Below are positions 18,374 to 26,200 of a stretch of DNA of 64,000 bases, in pieces. Source of the DNA: Paracoccus sp. TOH (lineage in GTDB: Bacteria; Pseudomonadota; Alphaproteobacteria; Rhodobacterales; Rhodobacteraceae); the NCBI RefSeq assembly GCF_030388245.1, contig NZ_CP098361.1:557001-621000 (forward strand). Reading direction: 5' to 3'. The notes beneath the pieces are model-generated. The model was not told the origin of the DNA and searched no databases. It worked only from the letters and a program-made list of their open reading frames with translations. A program made the position numbers and the translations under genes. The stretch's first letter is position 1. Each line of letters begins with the position of its first letter.

Positions 18374-18538
18374 ATGTCCTACGCAGATGCCACCGCTTTC
18401 GCCGCCAGCCTCGCCACCACGCTGATGGTCGTGATCGTCGTGTTCCAGGCCGGGGACGGCACCCACGGCGCCATGCCCGCCGACGAGTTCGACGGCGACG
18501 AAGAGATGGTGAAGCTCGAACTCGATCCCTTCGGCTGA
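18374..18538 (+). CDS. Small membrane-anchored peptide
   Basis: A 54-residue protein, MSYADATAFAASLATT then a short hydrophobic segment LMVVIVVFQ, then an acidic tail ending KLELDPFG. The hydrophobic run is barely long enough to span a membrane once. I do not know the family. The start ATG follows GGAG at the end of a folded leader. Parts of the gene are repeated on the reverse strand 350 bases upstream. The reading of a real gene rests on the leader context and the partial duplication. Confidence 0.55.
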   Translation: MSYADATAFAASLATTLMVVIVVFQAGDGTHGAMPADEFDGDEEMVKLELDPFG

Positions 18539-18686
18539 GGCGCGAAAGCGCCTCCGCCCGACGGCCCGGCCCGCGTCAGGCGCAGCCGGGCCTTGTGCCA
18601 TGCGCAGGCTGCGCATCGCCAGCGGCGGTGCCGAGGCCTCGCCTCGGCTGTGGAAAGGGAGAGTTGGGCCGGGATCGGGGCGAGCC

Positions 18687-18712
18687 TGGCGGAAGGAGAG
18701 GAGAGCGCCGCC
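18687..18712 (+). promoter_or_regulatory. Purine-loop hairpin leader upstream of DUF6878 gene
   Basis: GGCGG (18688-18692) pairs with CCGCC (18708-18712) around a purine-rich loop AAGGAGAGGAGAGCG. Downstream, CTCTCC just before the ribosome-binding site GGAGG could alternatively pair with GGAGAG in that loop, making two exclusive folds. A further hairpin (GCCGAGG/CCTCGGC near 18628) lies upstream. It resembles the leaders at 22602 and 23176. Confidence 0.5.
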
Positions 18713-18748
18713 GGGCCATATCATCCCGCTCTCCTGGAGGATCATCCA

Positions 18749-19237
18749 ATGACCGATACCGACAAACCAGCCACGCCGGAATTCGACATGGCCGCCAGCG
18801 TCGCGCGCTTCTTCGCCGAGCGCGATGAGCGCAACCGTCGCGCTGAAGCGGTCCGTCCCGACAACAAGACGGCGCTGTTCGATGCGCTGGCCGCCGCAGG
18901 CATCACTCTCGTGACCGTCACCTTCGACGGTTCTGGCGACAGCGGCCAGATCGAGGACATCACCGCGCAATCGGACGACCGGACCGTGGACCTGCCGCAG
19001 GGCGAGATCACCATTGCCACGGTGGCATGGGGAACCGACAAGGTGACCGCAATCTCAATGGGCGTTGAGGCGGCCATCGAACAGCTCGCCTATGACTTCC
19101 TCTCGGAAACCCATGGCGGCTGGGAGAACAATGATGGCGCCTATGGCGAGTTCAGCTTCGATGTGGCGGCGCGCACCATCACGCTCGACTACAACGAGCG
19201 CTACACCGCCACCGAATTCTACAGTCACGAGTTCTGA
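18749..19237 (+). CDS. DUF6878-like protein
   Basis: A 162-residue acidic protein (MTDTDKPATPEFDMAA...). I recognise it as the DUF6878-type backbone protein of alphaproteobacterial conjugative elements; the number is from memory. An N-terminal helical part (SVARFFAERDERNRR) precedes a beta-rich part (TLVTVTFDGSGDSGQ) and a conserved end with HGGWENNDGAYGEF. The function is unknown. The ATG follows TGGAGG. The next gene starts 10 bases downstream, so they are co-transcribed. Confidence 0.78.
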   Translation: MTDTDKPATPEFDMAASVARFFAERDERNRRAEAVRPDNKTALFDALAAAGITLVTVTFDGSGDSGQIEDITAQSDDRTVDLPQGEITIATVAWGTDKVTAISMGVEAAIEQLAYDFLSETHGGWENNDGAYGEFSFDVAARTITLDYNERYTATEFYSHEF

Positions 19238-19247
19238 GGGGGCGGAA

Positions 19248-19628
19248 ATGGCACATCCCTATCATCATGCGCTCTCGTCGGTGAAGAAATGGGGCGGCAC
19301 GGTCGAGGATTACTTGCCCATCCATAGCTGGTTCGATGCCAGCAAGGAGATCCTGGCCGATTTTCGTCATCGCGCGCTTCGCCACCATGCCGAGGGCATC
19401 TTCATGGCCGAGACCATTTTCGGGGCGACGATCACCCTGTCCACCGGCAGGGTGATCCCGGCCCGATGGGTCGGGGAGCAGCATGTCCGCGAGGATCTGG
19501 GCCGTATCCCGTCCTTCGCCGATTGGGCGCGGGCAATCCACCCGGCGCCTTGGATGGGGCGGACGCAGCGGATCGAGGCGGAGGTCGATCCGCATTGCGT
19601 CAATGGCCGACTTCAGGAAGAAGTCTGA
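19248..19628 (+). CDS. DUF6915-like protein
   Basis: A 126-residue protein starting MAHPYHHALSSVKKWGG, a very characteristic N-terminus of a conserved family (DUF6915 by memory) that accompanies DUF6878 genes in these elements. It carries many histidines and a segment FMAETIFGATITLSTG that might bind metal or nucleic acid, but no catalytic motif is evident. The ATG follows GGGGGCGG. Function unknown. Confidence 0.78.
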   Translation: MAHPYHHALSSVKKWGGTVEDYLPIHSWFDASKEILADFRHRALRHHAEGIFMAETIFGATITLSTGRVIPARWVGEQHVREDLGRIPSFADWARAIHPAPWMGRTQRIEAEVDPHCVNGRLQEEV

Positions 19629-19667
19629 GCAGTCGCGTCAGCCTCCCCCTTATGAAAGCCTCTTGCC

Positions 19668-20036
19668 ATGCTCAGCCATATCGTCATCTCCGTCCTGCTC
19701 TGCACGGCTTCCTGCGAACCGGCGGAAATCCGCGTCTGGGACGGTGACTCGATCCGGCTGGGTATGGGACAGCAGTCCGAAGCTGTTCGGATATTCAACA
19801 TCGACGCTCCCGAAATGGAGGGCCGCTGCATCCATGAAACCGACCTTGCCCGGCAAGCGAAGATCAGACTGGCGGAAATCCTGCAAGGTCGGCGGGTCGA
19901 AATCCTGCGTCAGGGGACCGACCGCTATGGCCGGACCCTGGCGGCGATACGCGTCGAAGGCCGCGATGTCGGCGATATTCTCGTCGATGAAGGGCTGGCG
20001 AGAACCTGGGCCGGGCGGCGTGAGCCCTGGTGCTGA
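19668..20036 (+). CDS. Secreted thermonuclease (SNase-like)
   Basis: This 122-residue protein has a short N-terminal signal peptide (MLSHIVISVLLCTASC) and a compact staphylococcal-nuclease fold: RVWDGDSIRLG, then RIFNIDAPEMEG, then GRRVEILRQGTDRYGR. The acidic and arginine catalytic positions of the family (WDGDS, the IDAPE glutamate, DRYGR) are retained. Such nucleases are common conjugative-element accessories and may act in the periplasm. The gene is followed by a strong terminator-like hairpin. Confidence 0.88.
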   Translation: MLSHIVISVLLCTASCEPAEIRVWDGDSIRLGMGQQSEAVRIFNIDAPEMEGRCIHETDLARQAKIRLAEILQGRRVEILRQGTDRYGRTLAAIRVEGRDVGDILVDEGLARTWAGRREPWC

Positions 20037-20041
20037 TCGCC

Positions 20042-20071
20042 GGATCGTCCCGCCGAGGTGCGGGACGATCC
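20042..20071 (+). terminator. Long GC hairpin after the thermonuclease gene
   Basis: GGATCGTCCCGC (20042-20053) pairs perfectly with GCGGGACGATCC (20060-20071) around a six-base loop, six bases past the stop codon. There is no T-run after it, so it may be an RNA-stabilising or Rho-linked terminator rather than a classical intrinsic one. Confidence 0.65.
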
Positions 20072-20109
20072 ACCGTCGGGACGGGAGAGTAAGAGTGCGG
20101 GCCGGTTGG

Positions 20110-20157
20110 CCGTGACGGATTGTGAGGCGGGAGAGGGGCTTCCGCCGTCCGTCGCGG
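20110..20157 (+). promoter_or_regulatory. Family A leader with compensatory change
   Basis: The outer stem pairs CCGTGACGGA (20110-20119) with TCCGTCGCGG (20148-20157). Compared with the ardC copy, the closing G-C pair has become A-T on both strands, a covariation that supports RNA pairing. An inner GGCGG/CCGCC stem (20126-20130 with 20142-20146) encloses GAGAGGGG. The ribosome-binding site GGAG overlaps the 3' strand, about eight bases before the ATG at 20168. Confidence 0.72.
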
Positions 20158-20167
20158 AGCATTCCCC

Positions 20168-20725
20168 ATGAGCCTTTCCCACCACACCACTTTCGCCTCG
20201 ATCGGCGAAATTGTCGCGCGACAGATCCTGCCCCGGCTGCGTCATGCCCAGAAGCTGCCGCTGCGCATCTCCTGCATCGGTATCGCCAGCGATGACGAAA
20301 GCGATGACGTCGGCGGCTTCGACCGCACGCTCGTCATCGGCCAGTGCCAATCCCCCGAAGAGGCGCTGATCATCGCCAGCCAGCGCGTTGCGCGCGGTGA
20401 TTTCCGCGTTGGACAGGGCGATGCGCTGCGCTTTCGCCCCCGCGTCATGGTCATTCAGGACAACGAACTGGGCCTTGTCCTTGCCGGTGAGGTCCGGGCC
20501 GGGATCGTGCTCTGGCAGCATCCGGTCGCCTCCGACGCCGAGGCTCGCCGCACCGTCACGGAGGCCAGCCGTCTGCGGGGCATGGCCTTCACGGCATCCG
20601 GGCGCGGCGATGCGGTATCGGCTCGTGATCTCCGCCACCGCGCCAGCCTGCTCGAGGCGCGGCTGGTCGATCCCTTCTGGCGCGAGACGACTGCCGATCT
20701 GCTGCGGCTGCCACAAGCTGCCTGA
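20168..20725 (+). CDS. Conserved hypothetical protein
   Basis: A 185-residue soluble protein (MSLSHHTTFASIGEIVARQIL...). I cannot assign a family. It has a strongly predicted beta core (RFRPRVMVIQDNELGLVLAGEV) and an amphipathic C-terminal region rich in arginine and leucine. Its ATG lies behind a family A leader, and a family B leader follows its stop. Those contexts tie it to ardC and parB expression, but the role is unknown. Confidence 0.7.
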   Translation: MSLSHHTTFASIGEIVARQILPRLRHAQKLPLRISCIGIASDDESDDVGGFDRTLVIGQCQSPEEALIIASQRVARGDFRVGQGDALRFRPRVMVIQDNELGLVLAGEVRAGIVLWQHPVASDAEARRTVTEASRLRGMAFTASGRGDAVSARDLRHRASLLEARLVDPFWRETTADLLRLPQAA

Positions 20726-20749
20726 CCTGTCGCCCCTTTCCATCCACTA

Positions 20750-20785
20750 GGCCCGGCCCCGCGCCGGGCCTTCTCGTTTCAGGAG
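20750..20785 (+). promoter_or_regulatory. Family B leader
   Basis: GGCCCGGC (20750-20757) pairs with GCCGGGCC (20763-20770), followed by the tail TTCTCGTTTCAGGAG (20771-20785), six bases before the ATG at 20792. The upstream CATCCACTAGG also resembles the CATCTCAAGG before the copy at 16798. Confidence 0.68.
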
Positions 20786-20791
20786 CCTGAC

Positions 20792-21208
20792 ATGGCCGAC
20801 TACTTCACCCATTTCTCCTGCCTGCTCGACGTGGGCAGCCCCGAGAACGCCGCCCGCGCGCTTGATCTCTACAACGCGCTGGCGCACGAAAACGCCGCCG
20901 AAGATCCGCCCTCGGACGGCTTCATGCTTTCGATCCAGCCCGAACATGGCGGCACCCAGCTCTGGATGCGCGATGACGGCACCGGCGATCCCGAGCATGT
21001 CATCCAGTTCGTCAAACGCTGTGCCGCCGCGTTCGGCCTGACCGGGCTATGGGGGATGCAATACGCCAATACCAGCTCACGTCCGAGAATCGACGGGTTC
21101 GGGGGCGGCGCGCATGTCCTCGACCTCGCCACCGGCGAGACGGTGGACTGGATCTACACCGACGGTTGGCTTTCCACCGTTCTGGACGGGGGCGACCCCA
21201 ATGCCTGA
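20792..21208 (+). CDS. Conserved hypothetical protein
   Basis: A 138-residue acidic protein (MADYFTHFSCLLDVGSPENA...). The second half, TGLWGMQYANTSSRPRIDGFGGGAH, then a TGETVDWIY segment, is conserved-looking but not a fold I can name. It overlaps the next gene by eight bases, so the two are co-translated. The ATG follows a family B leader. Function unknown; the gene belongs to the small-gene run of the element's leading-type region. Confidence 0.7.
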   Translation: MADYFTHFSCLLDVGSPENAARALDLYNALAHENAAEDPPSDGFMLSIQPEHGGTQLWMRDDGTGDPEHVIQFVKRCAAAFGLTGLWGMQYANTSSRPRIDGFGGGAHVLDLATGETVDWIYTDGWLSTVLDGGDPNA

Positions 21209-21845
21209 CGTCATCGAAACCACGGTCTATCGGCTCGACGAGCTTTCCGAAGCCGCGAAAGGCAAGGCCCGCGCCTGGTATCGCGAGGGCGGCTTCGACT
21301 ACGATTGGTACGATGCCGTCTATGAGGATTTCCGGCGGATCGCGGACATCCTCGGCATCCGCATCAAGACCCGCACCGTCCGCCTCATGGGCGGCGGCGT
21401 GCGACAAGAGCCTTGCATCTGGTTTACGGGCTTCTGGTCGCAGGGCGATGGCGCCGCGTTCGAAGGCCACTATTCCTATCGCAAAGGCACGGCGGCGGAA
21501 ATCCGTGCCTATGTGCCGAAGGATGCGGAGCTGCACCGCATCGCGGATGCCCTACATCAGGCGCAACGCCGCAACTTCTACCAGTTGACGGCCGAGACGA
21601 CCCATCGGGGGCGATACTATCACGAATACTGCATGGCGATCTCGGTCACCCGCGACAGCCCGACAGGGCAGGGCATGACCGCCGATGCCGAGGAGACCGT
21701 CATCGAGGCATTGCGCGATCTCGCGCGTTGGCTCTATCGCCAGCTTGAGCGCGACTACGATGACCTGACTTCGGATGAGGCGGTCGATGAGGCCATCGGT
21801 GCCAACGAATACAGCTTCACAGTTGATGGGAATCGCTTCGGCTAA
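21201..21845 (+). CDS. Conserved hypothetical protein
   Basis: A 214-residue protein starting MPDVIETTVYRLDELSEAAK. It is rich in tyrosine and tryptophan (FDYDWYDAVYEDF, WFTGFWSQGDGA) and recurs in plasmids and phages of proteobacteria in my recollection, but has no established function. The middle contains a GVRQEPCIWFTGF block; the C-terminus is acidic. Translation is coupled to the upstream gene through an eight-base overlap. The TA pair that follows is on the opposite strand and converges with it. Confidence 0.7.
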   Translation: MPDVIETTVYRLDELSEAAKGKARAWYREGGFDYDWYDAVYEDFRRIADILGIRIKTRTVRLMGGGVRQEPCIWFTGFWSQGDGAAFEGHYSYRKGTAAEIRAYVPKDAELHRIADALHQAQRRNFYQLTAETTHRGRYYHEYCMAISVTRDSPTGQGMTADAEETVIEALRDLARWLYRQLERDYDDLTSDEAVDEAIGANEYSFTVDGNRFG

Positions 21846-21862
21846 AGCCCGGCTTTCCGGGG

Positions 21863-22246
21863 TTACAGTACCGACCGCAGGTCCGTCCGTGAGAAATCAT
21901 CGCCGACAAAGAGCAACGGACAGCCGCGCTCGCTCGCGACCTCATAGGCGAAGCAATCGCCGTAGTTGAGACCGGCGGGATGAACGCCCTTGCCCCAGCG
22001 GGCATAGGCTTCGGAGATCCTGCGTGCCGAAGCCTCCGTGACGGAGACGACCTCGAACCCAAGGCCCTCGATCAGGGCGGCAATCTCTTCCCCAACATTG
22101 CGGCGCCCTGCGACGATCAGCGTCTCGGCCACGGTTCCGGCCGAGATCAGCAATCCGTCCGCCGCCTCGATCGCCGCCATGCAGGTCTCGGCCTGCGGCT
22201 CGTCCAGCACGATCGCCATCAGCGCCGAGGTGTCGACGACGATCAC
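21863..22246 (-). CDS. vapC: VapC-family PIN-domain toxin
   Basis: A 127-residue PIN-domain ribonuclease. It begins MIVVDTSALMAIVLDEP with the first active-site Asp5, has a mid-protein glutamate (SAGTVAETLI), and ends with the acidic pair region NYGDCFAYEVA and VGDDFSRTD. PIN toxins cleave tRNA or rRNA and are neutralised by a co-encoded antitoxin. Its start overlaps the antitoxin stop by four bases. Such TA pairs stabilise mobile elements and can act against phage. Confidence 0.92.
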   Translation of the reverse strand: MIVVDTSALMAIVLDEPQAETCMAAIEAADGLLISAGTVAETLIVAGRRNVGEEIAALIEGLGFEVVSVTEASARRISEAYARWGKGVHPAGLNYGDCFAYEVASERGCPLLFVGDDFSRTDLRSVL

Positions 22247-22500
22247 GCCGGCATCCCGTCATCACCATAGAGGAAGTCCTGACTGCGCGCGGCATCGGCG
22301 CCGGGCAGTGCCTTGCCCCGCGCCGTGGCCCGGACCCGCTCCATCAGCGCACGCCGGCCTTTCGGGGTCGCTGCGACAGCAACCCGCACGAGGCGGGCGA
22401 CCTCATGGCCCCGCCGGGTCAGGATCACCTCGTCGCCGGCCTCGGCGCGTTTCACCAGTTCGGTGAGCTGCCCTTTCGCCTCGGTGACAGAAACCCTCAT
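22243..22500 (-). CDS. Phd/YefM-type antitoxin
   Basis: An 85-residue antitoxin starting MRVSVTEAKGQLTELVKRAEAGDEV and continuing ILTRRGHEVARLV, which is the signature of the prevent-host-death (Phd/YefM) fold. The N-terminal half binds the operator. The C-terminal tail (ARSQDFLYGDDGMPA) should wrap the toxin. It is first in the operon with vapC, and the genes overlap by four bases. Autoregulation through an upstream operator is expected from the family; I did not find a clear palindrome. Confidence 0.9.
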   Translation of the reverse strand: MRVSVTEAKGQLTELVKRAEAGDEVILTRRGHEVARLVRVAVAATPKGRRALMERVRATARGKALPGADAARSQDFLYGDDGMPA

Positions 22501-22601
22501 CGCAAATCGCTCCAGATGTTCTCCGCTATCCTGCCAAGATGGTCCATAGAATGGTCCATTTCAAGCCCCCAGAGCGAGAGGAGGGCCGGGAGAGGGTGCC
22601 T

Positions 22602-22638
22602 CCGGACGGGTTGAGAGAGGGTCGTCCGGCTGCCGTCC
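22602..22638 (+). promoter_or_regulatory. Leader with alternative hairpins upstream of ardB
   Basis: CCGGACG (22602-22608) can pair with CGTCCGG (22623-22629) around a loop containing GAGAGAGG. Alternatively, GGACGG (22604-22609) can pair with CCGTCC (22633-22638). The two stems exclude each other. The ribosome-binding site CAGGAG follows before the ATG at 22661. The loop motif links it to the family A leaders. Confidence 0.55.
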
Positions 22639-22660
22639 CTTTCCCTCCAGGAGACCGATC

Positions 22661-23083
22661 ATGGCTTTGCCCGAACTTGCTTCTCAATCCGCAACCCGTG
22701 TCCCCGACGCGCGCCGCATGGAGTTCCTGCCGCGCCTTTTCGGCCGGCGCCTGCTCATCATCGGCGAGCATGCCGTCTTCCGATTCATGGAGATCCTCAG
22801 CCCCGCCAATTACGGCGGCGGGCTCTGGGATTTCTACGAACGCGCCGGCCAGCCGCTCTATCTCGCGCCGACATCAAAGCCCCGTTACCTCCTGTTCTGC
22901 GAAGGCAACGGTTTCGAGGGCGAGGTCTCATGCGATGCGGCTGGGATCATCGCCACGCTCTTCGCCTTCTCGCATCTTTCCTTCCGCTACGATGACGACG
23001 AACTCGCCGAGGGCTATGGCCGTCTCTACGAACATGCCGCCAATCACCCGGAGGCGGCGGCGATCTTCCAGGCCATCGACTGA
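22661..23083 (+). CDS. ArdB/KlcA-family antirestriction protein
   Basis: This 140-residue protein has the ArdB/KlcA pattern: RMEFLPRLFGRRLLIIGEHAVF, then LSPANYGGGLWDFYE, then LYLAPTSK and a C-terminal acidic helix region. ArdB proteins block type I restriction enzymes indirectly and are typical early-expressed genes of conjugative elements. It complements ArdC at 13121. The ATG follows a structured leader carrying CAGGAG. Confidence 0.88.
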   Translation: MALPELASQSATRVPDARRMEFLPRLFGRRLLIIGEHAVFRFMEILSPANYGGGLWDFYERAGQPLYLAPTSKPRYLLFCEGNGFEGEVSCDAAGIIATLFAFSHLSFRYDDDELAEGYGRLYEHAANHPEAAAIFQAID

Positions 23084-23175
23084 AACCCACAAGCGCCCAG
23101 CCTGACGGTCGGGCGCTTGTTTCATGCCTGCTTTCGCCACGGCTTCAGAGCGAGAGATGGGCCGGAAGGGGTTTG

Positions 23176-23209
23176 AGCCGGTGCGGTCGAGAGAGAGCGC
23201 TGCCCGGCT
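23176..23209 (+). promoter_or_regulatory. Purine-loop hairpin leader upstream of the helicase gene
   Basis: AGCCGG (23176-23181) pairs with CCGGCT (23204-23209) around a loop containing TCGAGAGAGAGCGC. The region starts with GAGAGATGGGCCGG, close to GAGAGTTGGGCCGG before the DUF6878 gene and GAGAGGAGGGCCGG before ardB, so these three leaders share a 5' block as well. The ribosome-binding site GAGGA follows before the ATG at 23242. Confidence 0.55.
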
Positions 23210-23241
23210 TGATCCTGACTTGCTCTCCCGAGGAATCCCCG

Positions 23242-26200
23242 ATGAACATGATTTCCGCATCCGCGGCGGCATCCGCCACCGCGCCGCTTCCGCGCGAACA
23301 CGACGCCGAGACCGCAGCCCGCATATTCACCGCTGCCGGCCTACTGCTGCCGCATCTGGAGCGCGGTCAGCGCGTCGATGCCGCCACGCTGCGCGGCGCG
23401 ATGGAAGCGGGTTTCGGCGCTTCCGATGCCACCGGCGCCTGGACCTGGAAGCTGGCCTATGATGCCTGCGAGGCTGCGACCGTCCTCTTCCTGCGCAAAT
23501 ACGGCAATGTGCTTTTCCGTAAAGCCGCCTCGAAGTCGGCGATCCTGCCGCAGCTCGGCAAGATCTCCGGGCTTCTGCCGACGCATACGCGCCGCTCGGA
23601 AGAAGCGCAGACCTTCCAGCAGTTCTCCACCCCGATCCCGCTCGGTTTCGCGGCGGTCACGGCGGCGGCGATCACGCCTGCCGACCGTGTGCTGGAGCCC
23701 TCGGCCGGCACCGGGCTCCTCGCCATCCTGGCCGAGATCGCCGGCGGCACGCTTCTCGTAAATGAACTGGCCGAGATGCGCGCCGGCCTGCTTTCCTCTC
23801 TCTTTCCGGCCCTTTCCGTTACCCGCTTCGACGCGGCCCAGATCGATGACCATCTCGATCCCTGCCTTGTCCCGACCGTCGTGCTGATGAATCCACCGTT
23901 CTCGGTCATGGCCAATGTCGAGGGGCGCATGCGTGACGCCGCCTTTCGCCATGTCGCTTCGGCGCTGGCGCGTCTTGCGCCCGGCGGACGGCTCGTGACC
24001 ATCACCGGCGCGAGCTTCGCCCCCGATAATCCGGCGTGGACCGCCTCCTGGACCCGGCTGCAGGAACGCGGTCGCGTCACCTTTTCCGCCGCCATCGACG
24101 GCTCGGTCTATGCCAAGCAAGGCACCACTGTCCCGACCCGGCTCACGGTCATCGACAAGCTGCCGGCCGAAGATGCGGCGGTGTTTCCGGCAGCGCCTGG
24201 TGTCGCGCCGGACGTGGCCACGCTGATCGCCTGGCTAGCCGACCTGCTTCCCACGCGGCTGCCGGTCGATCCCGGCCTGACGGTGCCGGTCGCACGACCC
24301 ACCGCGCCCCGCACCGTGCGCGGCTACGTCAACCGCGCCGCGCGATCCGCGCCCGCCGCGCCCCTTGCGGAACCGGAGGCCGTGCCGGTCGCCTACGAGA
24401 CCGTGGATTGGGAACCGGCCGAGGGCGGCGGCCTCTCCGACGCGATCTACGAGGAATACGGGCTTCAGACCATCCGCATCGACGGGGCGCAGGCGCATCC
24501 TACCCAGCTCGTGCAGTCGGCCTCGATGGCGAGCATCGCGCCGCCGAAGCCCAGCTATCGGCCGACGCTTCCCAACGACATTCTCGGCAAGCTGTCCGAG
24601 GCGCAGCTGGAGACCGTGATTTATGCGGGCGAGGCCCATGGGGGCTTCCTCGCCGGGGGCTGGACGATCGATGACACGCTCGACAATCTCGCCGCCGCGC
24701 CGGAGGATGCCGAGGGAGCAATCCGTTTCCGTCAGGGCTTCATGATCGGCGACGTCACCGGCGTCGGCAAGGGTCGGGAATCCGCCGCCATCATCCTCGA
24801 CAACTGGATGCAGGGGCGGCGTAAGGCGATCTGGATCTCGAAATCCGACAAGCTGTTGGAGGACGCGCAACGTGACTGGTCGGCGCTCGGCATGGAGCGG
24901 CTGCTGGTCACGCCGCTGTCGCGATTCCCGCAAGGCAAGCCCATCACGCTGAACGAAGGCATCCTGTTTCTAACCTATGCCACGCTGCGCTCCGACGACC
25001 GGGGGACAAGGGTTTCCAGGGTCAAACAGATCGTCGAATGGTTGGGCACAGACTTCGATGGGGTGGTGATTTTCGACGAGGCGCATGCCATGGCCAATGC
25101 AGCAGGAGGCAGGGGAGAACGCGGCGATGTCGCCGCCTCGCAGCAGGGCCGTGCCGGGCTGCGCATCCAGCATGCGCTTCCCGATGCCCGAGTCGTCTAT
25201 GTCTCGGCCACCGGCGCCACCACCGTCCACAATCTCGCCTATGCGCAGCGGCTCGGTCTCTGGGGCGGCGAGGATTTCCCCTTCTCGACCAGGGCGGAGT
25301 TCGTCGAGGCGATCGAGGCCGGCGGCGTCGCGGCGATGGAGGTGCTGGCCCGCGACCTGCGGGCGCTTGGCCTCTACACCGCCCGCTCGCTGTCCTTCAA
25401 AGGTGTGGAATACGAGTTGCTCGACCACGAACTGACCCCTGAACAGGTCCGCATCTACGACAGCTATGCCGATGCCTTCGCCATCATCCATAACAATCTC
25501 GATGCGGCGATGCAGGCCGCCAACATCACCGGCGGCGAGGGCGGGTCCGGCACGCTGAACCGGCAGGCCAAGTCCGCCGCCCGCTCGGCCTTTGAGAGCG
25601 CCAAGCAGAGGTTCTTCGGGCACCTGTTGACGTCGATGAAAACCCCGACGCTGATCCGGTCCATCACGGCCGATCTGGAAGCGGGACATTCTTCCGTCAT
25701 CCAGATCGTCTCGACCGGCGAGGCGCTGATGGAACGGCGGCTGGCAGAGATCCCCACCGAGGAATGGGGCGATCTGAAAATGGACCTGTCGCCGCGCGAA
25801 TATGTCCTAGATTACCTTGCCCATTCCTTCCCGGTCCAACTCTACGAGCCGTTCACCGACAGCGAGGGCAATCTGTCCTCGCGCCCGGTCTATCGTGATG
25901 GCCAGCCGGTCGAGAGCCGCGAGGCCGCGGCCCGGCGCGACGAGATGATCGCAAGCCTCGCCAGCCTGCCGCCGGTTCCCGGCGCGCTCGACCAGATCAT
26001 CCAGTATTTCGGGACCGACACGGTGGCCGAGGTCACGGGTCGTTCGCGCCGTATCGTCCGCAAACGCAGCGTCACCATCGACCGGCTCGTCGTGGAAAGC
26101 CGCGCCGGTTCGGCCAACCTGGCCGAGACGCAAGCCTTCATGGACGATCAGAAGCGCGTGCTGGTCTTTTCCGATGCGGGCGGCACGGGCCGGTCGTATC

